Assembly: GCF_040730185.1 (NCBI RefSeq)
Contig: NZ_CP160402.1
Location: 3,658,001 to 3,722,000 of the forward strand
DNA: 64,000 nt
Reading direction: 5' to 3'
Source of the DNA: Streptomyces sp. Je 1-332
Lineage (GTDB): Bacteria > Actinomycetota > Actinomycetes > Streptomycetales > Streptomycetaceae
How positions within the stretch are numbered: position 1 is the stretch's first letter; every line of letters starts with the position of its first letter. Positions 52,509-60,721 of the stretch are shown here, piece after piece. The notes under the pieces are model-generated. The model ran no database searches. It was not told where the DNA came from and saw only the letters and a program-made list of their open reading frames with translations. The position numbers and the translations under genes were made by a program.

Positions 52509-53453
52509 GTGCTGGAAGAGGCCGAGCGCTGGCTGACCAGGCGTTCCTGGTCGGTTGCGGACCGTCCGCTCAGCGCGCTGCTGGACGCCAAACGGGCGTC
52601 GGGAGCCTCGGTGAGCGTCGTCCTGCCCGCCCTCGACGAGGAGGGGACGGTCGGCGCGATCGTCGCCGAGATCCGCCGCGAGCTGGTGGAGAAGGCGGCC
52701 CTCGTGGACGAGCTCGTGGTGATCGACTCCGGCTCGAAGGACCGCACGGCCGAGGTCGCCCGGGAGGCGGGCGCGCGGGTCGTGCACCGGGACGAGATCC
52801 TGCCGCGCCTCCCGGCCGTGCCCGGCAAGGGCGAGGTGCTGTGGCGCTCACTCCTGGTGACCGGCGGCGACATCGTCGCGTTCGTCGACGCGGACCTGAG
52901 GGAGTTCTCGGCGGACTTCGTGACCGGGATAGTGGGCCCCCTCCTGACCGATCCCGACGTGGACTTCGTGAAGGCGATGTACGACCGCCCGCTGGCCGGA
53001 ACCGCCGATCAGGGCGGCCGGGTGACCGAGCTGATGGCGCGCCCGCTGCTCAACATGCACTGGCCCCAGCTCGCGGGCTTCGTCCAGCCGCTGGGCGGCG
53101 AGTACGCGGCACGCAGGTCCCTCCTGGAGCGGCTGCCGTTCCCCGTCGGTTACGGGGTGGAGCTCGGCCTGCTCGTCGACGCGCTGCACACCGTGGGCCT
53201 GGACGCGCTCGCGCAGGTCGATGTCGGTGTGCGCAAGCACCGGCACCAGGACGGGCAGGCGCTCGGCCGGATGGCCGCGGCGATCTACCGGACGGCGCAG
53301 CTGCGGCTCGCGCGCGGCCATCTCGTACGGCCCGAGCTCACCCAGTTCGAACGGGGCGAGCAGGGGTTCGAGCCGCGGACCCATTCGGTGGACACGGAGG
53401 AGCGCCCGCCGATGCGCGGCATCGCGGAGTACACGGCACGCCGCGTGGCGTAA
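52509..53453 (+). CDS. gpgS: Glucosyl-3-phosphoglycerate synthase GpgS
   Basis: A 314-residue GT81 glycosyltransferase that makes glucosyl-3-phosphoglycerate, first step of the glucosylglycerate/polymethylated-polysaccharide route. SVSVVLPALDEEGTVGAIVA starts the GT-A domain, LVVIDSGSKDRTAEVAREAG follows, and the metal-binding DXD is in VAFVDADLREFSADF. LAGFVQPLGGEYAARRSLLE and the late KHRHQDGQALGRMAAAIYR are GpgS-specific. The GTG start at 52509 follows AGGAGG closely. It sits next to a sortase substrate and trehalose genes, an osmolyte and envelope setting. Confidence 0.92.
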   Translation: MLEEAERWLTRRSWSVADRPLSALLDAKRASGASVSVVLPALDEEGTVGAIVAEIRRELVEKAALVDELVVIDSGSKDRTAEVAREAGARVVHRDEILPRLPAVPGKGEVLWRSLLVTGGDIVAFVDADLREFSADFVTGIVGPLLTDPDVDFVKAMYDRPLAGTADQGGRVTELMARPLLNMHWPQLAGFVQPLGGEYAARRSLLERLPFPVGYGVELGLLVDALHTVGLDALAQVDVGVRKHRHQDGQALGRMAAAIYRTAQLRLARGHLVRPELTQFERGEQGFEPRTHSVDTEERPPMRGIAEYTARRVA

Positions 53454-53550
53454 CACCCCAAGCCGGGCATTTTGTCTACATTCCCCATTTATGTGGGTCC
53501 TTGTGTGGTTCAGACAGGTATGGGTCAGCCAGGTATGGGTCAGACAGGCA

Positions 53551-54252
53551 ATGGGAAACGCGCCCCGCGTCGGTGCCATGGCCATGGCCACGGCCACCCT
53601 CGCGGCCGGAGCGCTCGGCGCCGCGGCCGTGCCCGCCGCGGCGGAGACCGAAGGCAGCGGCAACGGCACCGCCCGCACCGGGCGTGAGCAGCCGGACGTC
53701 ACCATCACCACCGTGCCCGCGAAGCGGACCGCGCCGGTGTGCAGTGACGTCTGGACCACCATCGTCCTCGCGAACCCCTCGGAAAGACCGCGCACGGGGG
53801 CCGTCGCGTCCTGGCCGGCGACGCCCGGCTCGAAGAAGCCGGTGGCGAGCAGCGGCGAGGTCACCACACAGGGACGGACGTACGTGTGGAAGGGCGACGT
53901 CCACCAGCGCGGCAAGGTCACCGTCACCCAGCGGCTGAAGACGCCCTGCACCTCCGGTGAGGCGCGCGCGATCACCGTGACGGCACCCGGCAGCAACTGC
54001 CCCGCGACCGTCCGGGGCGGCGGCGCCCCGTGCACGTCGGCGATCCTCGCCCAGCGGGTGCAGGCGCGGCCGGCCCCGCAGCGGCAGGAGGAGCCGGTGG
54101 GGATGGCGAGCGGGCCCCGGGGGCTCGCCGAGACGGGCGACGAGTCGGACACGATGCTGTACGCGGGTCTCGCGATCGCCCTGTGCACACTGGGGGCGCT
54201 CGCGGTGGCGGCGGCGAGAAGCAGACGTTTGAGCCCTCCCCCGAAGGGCTAG
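53551..54252 (+). CDS. Secreted protein with LAETG sortase signal
   Basis: A 233-residue exported protein. Residues about 5-30 form a signal peptide ending AAAVPAAA. The mature part has several Cys and Thr/Ser-rich segments without a known domain. The C-terminus has LAETG, a hydrophobic span (LYAGLAIALCTLGALAVAAA) and a basic tail, the class E sortase signal of Streptomyces, so it should be linked to the cell wall. An in-frame ATG at 53491 would add 20 residues from a stretch of GGTATGGGTCAG repeats; the ATG at 53551 gives a better signal peptide. Cell-surface role unknown. Confidence 0.78.
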   Translation: MGNAPRVGAMAMATATLAAGALGAAAVPAAAETEGSGNGTARTGREQPDVTITTVPAKRTAPVCSDVWTTIVLANPSERPRTGAVASWPATPGSKKPVASSGEVTTQGRTYVWKGDVHQRGKVTVTQRLKTPCTSGEARAITVTAPGSNCPATVRGGGAPCTSAILAQRVQARPAPQRQEEPVGMASGPRGLAETGDESDTMLYAGLAIALCTLGALAVAAARSRRLSPPPKG

Positions 54253-54261
54253 GTTCGCCAC

Positions 54262-55650
54262 ATGGTCTCCGAGCACGCCGCCCAGGTCCTCGTCGCGTCC
54301 AACCGCGGCCCCGTCACGTACACCCTTGAAGAGAACGGGGAACTGACGGCCAAGCGGGGCGGAGGCGGACTCGTCTCGGGTCTGAGCGCGATCGGGGACG
54401 ATGCGGATGCCCTGTGGGTCTGCGCGGCGCTGGGCGACGGCGACCGGGAAGCCGTGCGGCGCGGGGTCGGTGAGCCGGGCGTGCGGATGCTCGACATCGA
54501 TCCGCAGGTGCACGCCGACGCGTACAACGGGATCGCGAACTCGGTGCTGTGGTTCGTCCACCACATGCTCTACCAGACCCCGCTCGAACCGGCCTTCGGC
54601 CCGGAGTTCCGGGCGCAGTGGGCGTCGTACGAGACCTACAACCGCGCTTTCGCCGAGGCACTCGCCGAGAGCGCCGCGGCGGGCGCGGCGGTCCTCGTCC
54701 AGGACTACCACCTGGCGCTGGTGCCGGGGATGCTGCGCGAGCTCCGTCCCGACCTGCGCATCGGCCACTTCTCGCACACGCCGTGGGCGCCGGTCGACTA
54801 CTTCCGGATGTTGCCGGACGACGTCGCCGAGCAGCTGCTTCGCGGCATCCTCGGGGCCGACCGGGCGGCGTTCCTCACGGGCCGGTGGGCGGACGCGTTC
54901 ACGGAGTGCTGCGTGGCCGTCCTCGGCGGTACGACCGGTACGCGGATCGGGGTGCACGGCCTGGGCGCGGACGCGGATTTCCTGCGGGAGCGGTCGCGGC
55001 GGGCGGACGTGGAGGAACGTCTTGTCGCGCTGCGGGAGCAGATCGGGGGCTCCGGCGACCGGAAGGTGATCGTCCGCGTCGACCGGACGGAACTGTCGAA
55101 GAACATCGTGCGGGGCCTGCTCGCCTACCGCGAGCTCCTTGAATCCCGCCCCGAGTGGCGGGAGCGGGTGGTACACGTCGCCTTTGCGTACCCCTCGCGG
55201 CAGGACCTCTCGGTGTACCGCGACTACACGGCGGAGGTGCAGCGGGTCGCCGACGAGATCAACTCCCGCTTCGGGGTGGAGGGCTGGACCCCGGTCGTCC
55301 TCCACGTGAAGGACGACTTCGCCCGTTCCCTGGCGGCGTACCGCCTCGCGGACGTGGCGCTGGTGAATCCCATCCGGGACGGCATGAACCTCGTGGCCAA
55401 GGAGGTGCCGGTCGTCTCGGACGAGGGGTGCGCTCTTGTCCTGTCACGGGAGGCGGGGGCGTACGAGGAGCTGGGCGAGGACGCGATCGTCGTCAACCCG
55501 TACGACGTGACGGGCACGGCTGCGGCGTTGCACGCGGCGCTGACGATGCCTCTGGAGGAGCGGGCGGAACGCACGAAACGCCTCGCGGCGGCGGCTACGG
55601 CTCTCCCCCCGGCCCAGTGGTTCCTGGACCAGCTGCGGGCGCTGGGGTAG
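54262..55650 (+). CDS. otsA: Trehalose-6-phosphate synthase OtsA
   Basis: A 462-residue GT20 glycosyltransferase that joins UDP-glucose (or GDP/ADP-glucose) to glucose-6-phosphate. Signature segments: VASNRGPVTYTLEENGELTA, KRGGGGLVSGL, VQDYHLALVPGMLRE, GHFSHTPWAPVDYFRM, VRVDRTELSKNIVRGLLAY and LVNPIRDGMNLVAKE. The usual synthase has these in this order, and the length is normal. The ATG lies six bases after TAGGTT (54250-54255) without a Shine-Dalgarno, indicating a leaderless transcript. It converges on the matching phosphatase gene. Confidence 0.94.
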   Translation: MVSEHAAQVLVASNRGPVTYTLEENGELTAKRGGGGLVSGLSAIGDDADALWVCAALGDGDREAVRRGVGEPGVRMLDIDPQVHADAYNGIANSVLWFVHHMLYQTPLEPAFGPEFRAQWASYETYNRAFAEALAESAAAGAAVLVQDYHLALVPGMLRELRPDLRIGHFSHTPWAPVDYFRMLPDDVAEQLLRGILGADRAAFLTGRWADAFTECCVAVLGGTTGTRIGVHGLGADADFLRERSRRADVEERLVALREQIGGSGDRKVIVRVDRTELSKNIVRGLLAYRELLESRPEWRERVVHVAFAYPSRQDLSVYRDYTAEVQRVADEINSRFGVEGWTPVVLHVKDDFARSLAAYRLADVALVNPIRDGMNLVAKEVPVVSDEGCALVLSREAGAYEELGEDAIVVNPYDVTGTAAALHAALTMPLEERAERTKRLAAAATALPPAQWFLDQLRALG

Positions 55651-55741
55651 GGCGACCCTGCGGGGCTCTCCCCAATCCCGCCCCTTCCCGGCTGTATCTA
55701 TTGGCGGCTCCGCCGCGGAGGGGGCTCCGCCCCAGACCCCG

Positions 55742-55794
55742 CTCCTCAAACGCCGGAGGGGCTGAATCTTTCAGCCCCTCCGGCGTTTGAGGAG
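55742..55794. terminator. Bidirectional terminator with a 24-bp perfect stem
   Basis: A perfect 24-bp stem (55742-55765 with 55771-55794) and the loop ATCTT, located between the convergent otsA and otsB genes. The CTCAAACGCCGGAGGGG arm is a sequence found after many Streptomyces genes, so it is also a dispersed repeat. Confidence 0.85.
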
Positions 55795-55859
55795 GGCCCT
55801 CGCGCCGAGCGAGTTTTCGGGAAGGGGCGGGGTTGGGGACTCGAAAAGTCTGTCCGCCC

Positions 55860-56720
55860 TCACCCCAGTTGAGCCGCGATGGCGGAGAGTAGCTGCACCA
55901 CGCCCTGGGGCCCGTCCACCACCACATCGGCCCGCTCCGCCAGCTCCACCACCTCCGCACTGCCACTGCACACCAGCAGCCCCCGCACCTGGTCGGAGCG
56001 GAGCTTCTCCACCGCCGCGAAAGCGGGGAGATCGCCCAAGTCGTCGCCCGCGTACAAAACACTCTCCGCGCCGACCTCCCGTACGTAGTCGGCGAGGGCC
56101 ACCCCCTTGTCCATGCCCGGCGGGCGCAACTCCAGGACCATGCGGCCCGGTTCGACGATCAGGCCGTGGCGGGACGCCAGCTCCGCCAGCGGGTCGCGCA
56201 GCGCCTCGAAGGCGGCCTGCGGGTCGGCCGCGCGGCGGGTGTGGACGGCCACCGCGCGGCCCTTCTCCTCTATCCACGTACCGCGCCAGGCGCCGATCGT
56301 GTCCAGGAACCCCGGCAGTTCGGCGCGCACGGCGGCCACCCCGGGGTGCGGCTCGGCCGCGTGCACGGTGGCGGAGACGGCGTCCCAGCGCTCGGCGCCG
56401 TAGTGCCCGAGCACGACGAGGTGTTCGAGGCCCGGAACGCCCGCGAGGCCGCCGTGGCGCACCGCCACGCCCGCGGGGCGCCCGGTGACGACGGCGACGG
56501 ACAGCACCTTCGGCGCGAGCGCGGCGAGGGCGGGGACGGCGTCGGGGTGGGCGCGGGCCTGCTCGGGGTCGGGCACGATCGGGGCGAGCGTGCCGTCGAA
56601 GTCGAGCGCGATCACGGTTTTCCCGGGCCGCGCGAGAAGCGCGGCCAGGCCCTCGCGCCCCGCGGGGGTCACGGGCTCGGGCAGCTCGGGAGAGTTCGGC
56701 GAATACTCAAGGTCACCCAT
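55860..56720 (-). CDS. otsB: Trehalose-6-phosphate phosphatase OtsB
   Basis: A 286-residue HAD phosphatase that removes phosphate from trehalose-6-phosphate to give trehalose. Motif I is VIALDFDGTLAPIVPDPEQA with the nucleophile and acid Asp; motif II is SVAVVTGRPAG; motif III is the Lys in RPPGMDKGVALADYVRE; motif IV is LYAGDDLGDLPAFAAVEK. The ATG lies seven bases after TAGGGT (complement of 56728-56733) with no Shine-Dalgarno. Expression is thus independent of the DUF3263 gene upstream. It pairs functionally with the convergent otsA. Confidence 0.93.
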   Translation of the reverse strand: MGDLEYSPNSPELPEPVTPAGREGLAALLARPGKTVIALDFDGTLAPIVPDPEQARAHPDAVPALAALAPKVLSVAVVTGRPAGVAVRHGGLAGVPGLEHLVVLGHYGAERWDAVSATVHAAEPHPGVAAVRAELPGFLDTIGAWRGTWIEEKGRAVAVHTRRAADPQAAFEALRDPLAELASRHGLIVEPGRMVLELRPPGMDKGVALADYVREVGAESVLYAGDDLGDLPAFAAVEKLRSDQVRGLLVCSGSAEVVELAERADVVVDGPQGVVQLLSAIAAQLG

Positions 56721-56736
56721 GGGCCCGACCCTACGC

Positions 56737-57051
56737 TCAACGCTCCTTGCGCCGGGACTCCCTGACCCGCCGAAGCCGGTTGACGGTGACCGGATCGTGC
56801 GCGAGGGCGCGGGGATCGTCGAGCAGGGCGTTCAGGAGCTGGTAGTAACGCACCGGCACCAGGCCGAGCTGCTCGCGCACCGCCCGCTCCTTGGCGCCGG
56901 GACCGGTCACCCAGTCGCGGCGCTCAAGGGCGAGGATCGCGCGATCGCGCTCGGAGAGACCGGTGTCGGGGAACGCGTCGCCGGAGGAATCGGCGGGATC
57001 GGAGGGATCGGCGGGATCCGTGGCGTCCTTGGCGTTTTTGGCGTCCGTCAT
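56737..57051 (-). CDS. DUF3263 protein
   Basis: A 104-residue protein with an acidic, Asp/Pro-rich N-terminus (about 30 residues) and the DUF3263 helix-turn-helix-like core: LSERDRAILALERRDWVTGP, GAKERAVREQLGLVPVRYYQ, LLNALLDDPRALAHDPVTV. It is actinobacterial and of unknown function; the core resembles sigma-factor region 4 and may bind DNA. Start at ATG 57051; a GTG at 57060 is also in frame. It begins within 11 nt of the sugar-binding gene's stop and may be co-transcribed with it. Confidence 0.82.
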   Translation of the reverse strand: MTDAKNAKDATDPADPSDPADSSGDAFPDTGLSERDRAILALERRDWVTGPGAKERAVREQLGLVPVRYYQLLNALLDDPRALAHDPVTVNRLRRVRESRRKER

Positions 57052-57061
57052 GCCGGCCACG

Positions 57062-58339
57062 CTATTCCGAGTTCTCCTCGGTGGCCGCCTTGGACTGGAT
57101 CTGGCCGAGGATCGACGCCGGATTGCCGTTCTCGTCGACGGTCTTGCCGATGTACTTCTTGACGTCGACGGACACCTGCGCCCAGGACGTCTTGCCGACG
57201 GGGTACAGCTGCGAGGTGGGCAGCTCGTCGAGGAACTCGGCGAGCGCCTTGTCGTTCTTGTTGCCCGTCATCTGCTCGGCGGCGGTGTTCGTCACGGGCA
57301 GCAGGTCGTACTCGCGCGAGAAGTCCAGGACGTTCTCGGTGCTGTAGGCGAAGTCGAGGAACTTGCCGACCTCCTCGCGGTGGCCCTTCTGCTTGAAGGC
57401 CATCATCCAGTCGGCGACGCCCATCGTGGCCTGGGCCTTGCCGTTCACGCCGGGCATCGGCACCATGCCGTACTTCACGCCCTTCTTGGCAGCCATCTGC
57501 ATCAGCGTGGGATGGCCGTTGAGCATGCCGACGTCGCCGCGCGTGAAGGCGGCGAAGGCCTCGGCGCGGTCGAGCTTGGCGGGGGGCGTGGGGCCCGTCA
57601 GGCCCTTGCCGACGAGCTCGTCCTTCAGCCAGGTGAAGGTCTTCACGTTCTGCGGGGAGTCGATGTCGTACGTGCCGACGTTGTCGGTGTAGCCGCCGCC
57701 TCCGCTGAGCAGCCACTGCATCGTCTCGGCCTGCGCCTCTTCCTTGCCGAGCGGCAGGGCGTAGGGGATCTTCACGCCGCGCGCCTTGAGTGTCCTGGCG
57801 GCGGCCGCGAGATCGCTCCAGCTCTGCGGCGGGGTGAGTCCTGCGTCCTTGAAGATCTTCTCGTTGTAGAAGAGCAGGCGCGTGGAGGAGGCGAACGGCA
57901 TGCCGTACTGGACGCGCTTGAGCTCGCCCGCCTCGGAGAGGGGGGCCATGAAGTCGGCCTGGGTGGAGATGGAGACCAGGTCTTCGGTGCGGTACAGCTT
58001 GTCCTGCGCGGCGTAGTCGGCGTAGGCGCCGATCTGGGCCATGTCGGGGGCGTCGCCGGCCTTGACCATTTCCTTGACCTTGCGGTCCACGTCGGTCCAG
58101 GAGTAGACGTCGACGTCGACCTTGATGCCGGGGTTCTTGGCCTCGAACTTCTTGGCGAGCTCGTCCCAGTACTTCTGGGAGCTGTTGGCCTTGGAGTCGC
58201 CGTAGTCGGCGGCCACCAGCTTGAGGGTGACGTCGCCGGAGTCGCCCGGACCGCCGCAGCCGGCGAGTACCGCCGCCATGCCCAGTGCGGCTATCGCCGC
58301 GGTCAGTCCTGTCGCGCGCCGCTGCACAGCTGTTCCCAC
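57062..58339 (-). CDS. Extracellular sugar-binding lipoprotein (ABC importer)
   Basis: A 425-residue solute-binding protein of the maltose/sugar class. The N-terminus is basic, followed by a hydrophobic core and the lipobox VLAGC. The mature part shows KYWDELAKKFEAKNPGIKVD, GDAPDMAQIGAYADYAAQDK, PFASSTRLLFYNEKIFKDAG and SWSDLAAAARTLKARG, typical of oligosaccharide binders. No permease or ATPase genes are adjacent, so it uses remote partners. The DasR-like site upstream and the amino-sugar genes next door suggest chitooligosaccharide, GlcNAc or a related sugar. The GTG at 58339 is taken; a GTG at 58327 has a better-spaced GGTGG. Confidence 0.9.
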   Translation of the reverse strand: MGTAVQRRATGLTAAIAALGMAAVLAGCGGPGDSGDVTLKLVAADYGDSKANSSQKYWDELAKKFEAKNPGIKVDVDVYSWTDVDRKVKEMVKAGDAPDMAQIGAYADYAAQDKLYRTEDLVSISTQADFMAPLSEAGELKRVQYGMPFASSTRLLFYNEKIFKDAGLTPPQSWSDLAAAARTLKARGVKIPYALPLGKEEAQAETMQWLLSGGGGYTDNVGTYDIDSPQNVKTFTWLKDELVGKGLTGPTPPAKLDRAEAFAAFTRGDVGMLNGHPTLMQMAAKKGVKYGMVPMPGVNGKAQATMGVADWMMAFKQKGHREEVGKFLDFAYSTENVLDFSREYDLLPVTNTAAEQMTGNKNDKALAEFLDELPTSQLYPVGKTSWAQVSVDVKKYIGKTVDENGNPASILGQIQSKAATEENSE

Positions 58340-58384
58340 CCTCGATGATCTTCGTGAACTGCGATTTTCCCTCGTGTATGGACA

Positions 58385-58400
58385 CGAGGTCTACACCACC
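58385..58400. promoter_or_regulatory. dre-like DasR site between the sugar-binding and SIS genes
   Basis: CGAGGTCTACACCACC matches 11 of 16 positions of the dre consensus ACTGGTCTAGACCACT, including GGTCTA and ACCAC. It sits in the 120-bp divergent promoter region. DasR binding is inferred. Confidence 0.6.
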
Positions 58401-58459
58401 TCAGTATCGCTTGTGCAACGGCGTACCAATGACGTCCCACCGGCAAGGAGCCCTGACGC

Positions 58460-59353
58460 ATGTCGCGTACCGCAGCAGAGATCGCAACGCAGCCCGCCTG
58501 CTGGCACCGGGCGGCCGAGGCCGCGCTCGCCTTCGACGGGCTGCCGCGGCCGGGCGAGCGGGTGGCTGTCACCGGGTGCGGGACGTCGTGGTTCATGGCC
58601 ATCGCGTACGCGGCGCTGCGCGAGGCCGCCGGGCAGGGTGAGACGGACGCGTTCGCGTCGTCGGAGTTCCCCGCCGGGCGGACGTACGACCGGGTGGTGG
58701 CCATCACGCGTTCCGGTACGACGACCGAGGTCCTGGAACTCCTCGGCGAGCTGAAGGGCACGGTCCCGACCACGGCGCTCACCGCCGATCCGAAGACGCC
58801 GGTCATGGAAGCGGCGGACTCGGTGGCGGTCCTGGACTGGGCGGACGAGGAGTCGGTCGTCCAGACCCGCTTCGCGACGACGGCCCTGGCCTTCCTGCGG
58901 GCCGGGCTCGGCGACGTCCCCGGCGTGAAGCCGGTCGCCGAGGCGGCGGCGGACGCGGAGCGCGCGGTGCGGGACCCGCTGCCTGCCGCTGTCGTGGAGG
59001 CCGAGCAGTGGACGTTCCTGGGCCGCGGCTGGACGTACGGCCTCGCCCTGGAGGCGGCGCTGAAGATGCGGGAGGCGGCGGGCGCCTGGACGGAGTCGTA
59101 CCCGGCGATGGAGTACCGCCACGGGCCGATCGCCATCACCGGCCCCGGCCGGGTGGCGTGGATGTTCGGGGCACTTCCGGAGGGGCTCGCGGGGGATGTC
59201 GCCCGGGTGGGCGGCGAACTGGTGACCCACCGGACCATGGACCCCATGGCGGACCTGATCCGGGCCCAGCGGCTAGCGGTGGCCCTGGCAGAAGCACGGG
59301 GCTACGACCCGGACCGCCCGCGGAACCTGACGCGGAGCGTGATCTTGGGCTGA
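58460..59353 (+). CDS. SIS-domain sugar-phosphate isomerase/deaminase-like protein
   Basis: A 297-residue double-SIS protein. The first SIS unit holds VAVTGCGTSWFMAIAYAALR and DRVVAITRSGTTTEVLELLG; the second holds WTFLGRGWTYGLALEAALKM, REAAGAWTESYPAMEYRHG with the conserved Glu and His of the glucosamine-6-phosphate synthase isomerase/AgaS type. No glutaminase domain is present, so it is a deaminase or isomerase, not GlmS. It could act on glucosamine- or galactosamine-6-phosphate. AAGGAG lies 9 nt before the ATG. It is divergent from the sugar-binding protein gene across a dre-like site and precedes nagK. Confidence 0.87.
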   Translation: MSRTAAEIATQPACWHRAAEAALAFDGLPRPGERVAVTGCGTSWFMAIAYAALREAAGQGETDAFASSEFPAGRTYDRVVAITRSGTTTEVLELLGELKGTVPTTALTADPKTPVMEAADSVAVLDWADEESVVQTRFATTALAFLRAGLGDVPGVKPVAEAAADAERAVRDPLPAAVVEAEQWTFLGRGWTYGLALEAALKMREAAGAWTESYPAMEYRHGPIAITGPGRVAWMFGALPEGLAGDVARVGGELVTHRTMDPMADLIRAQRLAVALAEARGYDPDRPRNLTRSVILG

Positions 59354-59419
59354 GGGGGGTGCCAGGCCCGCCCGCCCCGGGGGGCGTTGGCAATCACCTT
59401 TCGGTGGGTGGGCGGCTGC

Positions 59420-59612
59420 CCCCGAACCGCCGCTTCGCGGCGGATGTCTCCCTCCCACCCACCCGATCACCCAGCAGCACCCCAACCCCGAACGACGCAC
59501 CACCTCCCACCCACCCGGGCTCCGCCGCGCAGCGGTGGACAAAGCCCGGCGCACCGCGGGGTAACGGGTGGGTGGGTGGGGGAGATCCGCCGCGCAGCGG
59601 CGGTTCAGTGAA
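59420..59612. repeat. Palindromic hairpin-plus-foot repeat between SIS and nagK genes
   Basis: The spacer 59354-59749 holds no gene. From about 59425 it has GAACCGCCGCTTCGCGGCGG followed by the foot CCCACCCACCCGATCACCC, and from about 59555 the mirror: GGGTAACGGGTGGGTGGG followed by ATCCGCCGCGCAGCGGCGG. The outer arms are complementary, so the element can fold as one large hairpin. The hairpin caps differ from those near 1700 but the foot is the same. Confidence 0.8.
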
Positions 59613-59706
59613 GCCCGCCCCGGGCGGAGGCAGAGCCCTCGCCCCAGTGGGGCGTAAAGGGGCGCCCCGCCGCGAAAAGGGCCTCGCCCCCACGCAAGCA
59701 CCCCGA

Positions 59707-59722
59707 AGTGGACTAGACCTCT
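59707..59722. promoter_or_regulatory. dre (DasR) site upstream of nagKA
   Basis: AGTGGACTAGACCTCT matches 13 of 16 positions of ACTGGTCTAGACCACT. It lies 28 nt before the nagK start, near the expected -35 of a short-leader transcript. DasR control of nagKA is established in Streptomyces coelicolor; here it rests on the match. Confidence 0.75.
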
Positions 59723-59749
59723 CGCGGCGTAGGCGCGACACTGTCACCC

Positions 59750-60721
59750 GTGAGACATGTCATCGCCCTCGATGTGGGCGGCACCGGAATGAAGGCCGCC
59801 CTGGTCGGAGCGGACGGCGCGCTCCTGTACGAGGCGCGGCGGGCCACCGGCAGGGAGCGCGGGCCCGACGCCGTGGTCGAGTCCATCCTCGGCTTCGCCG
59901 CCGACCTCCGCGCCCACGGGATCAAGGAGTTCGGGGAGCCCGCCGCCGCGGCCGGTGTCGCGGTCCCCGGGATCGTCGACACCGAGCGCGGCATCGCCGT
60001 CTACGCATCGAACCTCGGCTGGCGCGACGTCCCGATGCGCGAGCTCCTGAGCCGCAGGCTGGAGGGCGTACCCGTGGCACTCGGCCACGACGTCCGCACC
60101 GGCGGCCTCGCCGAGGGGCGGATCGGCGCGGGGAAGGGCGCCGACCGGTTCCTGTTCGTGCCGCTCGGCACGGGCATCGCCGGAGCCATCGGCATCGGCG
60201 GCGGCATCGAGCCCGGCGCCCACGGCTCGGCGGGCGAGATCGGGCACATCATCGTGCGCCCCGGCGGACCGCCCTGCGGCTGCGGCCAGCGCGGCTGCCT
60301 GGAGCGGCTCGCATCCGCGTCCGCCGTGAGCGAGGCCTGGGCGGCGGCGAGCGGCGACCCGGACGCGGACGCGGCGGACTGCGCCAAGGCCGTGGAGTCG
60401 GGCGACCCGCGGGCCATCAGGGTCTGGCAGAACGCCGTCGACGCGCTCGCCGACGGTCTCATCACCGCCCTCACCCTCCTGGACCCGCACACCCTGATCA
60501 TCGGTGGCGGTCTCGCCGAGGCGGGGGAAACCTTGTTCACACCCCTGCGGGCGGCCATGACGGAACGGATCGTCCAGTTCCAGACCCGGCCCCTCATCGT
60601 CCCCGCCGCCCTCGGCGACACCGCAGGATGCCTGGGCGCCGGCCTGCTCGCCTGGGATCTCCTCGGCGAACCCGGGCCCCCGCCCGCCACTGACCCCGAC
60701 TCCACGGAGGTAACCGCCTGA
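59750..60721 (+). CDS. nagK: N-acetylglucosamine kinase (ROK family)
   Basis: A 323-residue ROK sugar kinase. The ATP site is IALDVGGTGMKAALVGADGA; FLFVPLGTGIAGAIGIGGGI is the second phosphate loop; the ROK zinc motif is GHIIVRPGGPPCGCGQRGCL, three Cys and a His. It phosphorylates GlcNAc (or a related hexosamine) to the 6-phosphate. The GTG at 59750 was chosen; no Shine-Dalgarno is seen. Its stop overlaps the nagA start (TGATG), so the two are coupled, as in the known nagKA operon. A dre site lies upstream. Confidence 0.9.
   Translation: MRHVIALDVGGTGMKAALVGADGALLYEARRATGRERGPDAVVESILGFAADLRAHGIKEFGEPAAAAGVAVPGIVDTERGIAVYASNLGWRDVPMRELLSRRLEGVPVALGHDVRTGGLAEGRIGAGKGADRFLFVPLGTGIAGAIGIGGGIEPGAHGSAGEIGHIIVRPGGPPCGCGQRGCLERLASASAVSEAWAAASGDPDADAADCAKAVESGDPRAIRVWQNAVDALADGLITALTLLDPHTLIIGGGLAEAGETLFTPLRAAMTERIVQFQTRPLIVPAALGDTAGCLGAGLLAWDLLGEPGPPPATDPDSTEVTA

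Noticed and set aside
55651..55741. Possible small gene between otsA and otsB
   Set aside because: The sequence is GC hairpins and the terminator repeat; no start with a ribosome-binding site or credible frame was seen.
57062..58339. Assignment of the sugar-binding lipoprotein as DasA
   Set aside because: It fits a DasR-linked sugar binder, but DasA is normally beside permease genes dasB and dasC, which are absent here, so no symbol is given.
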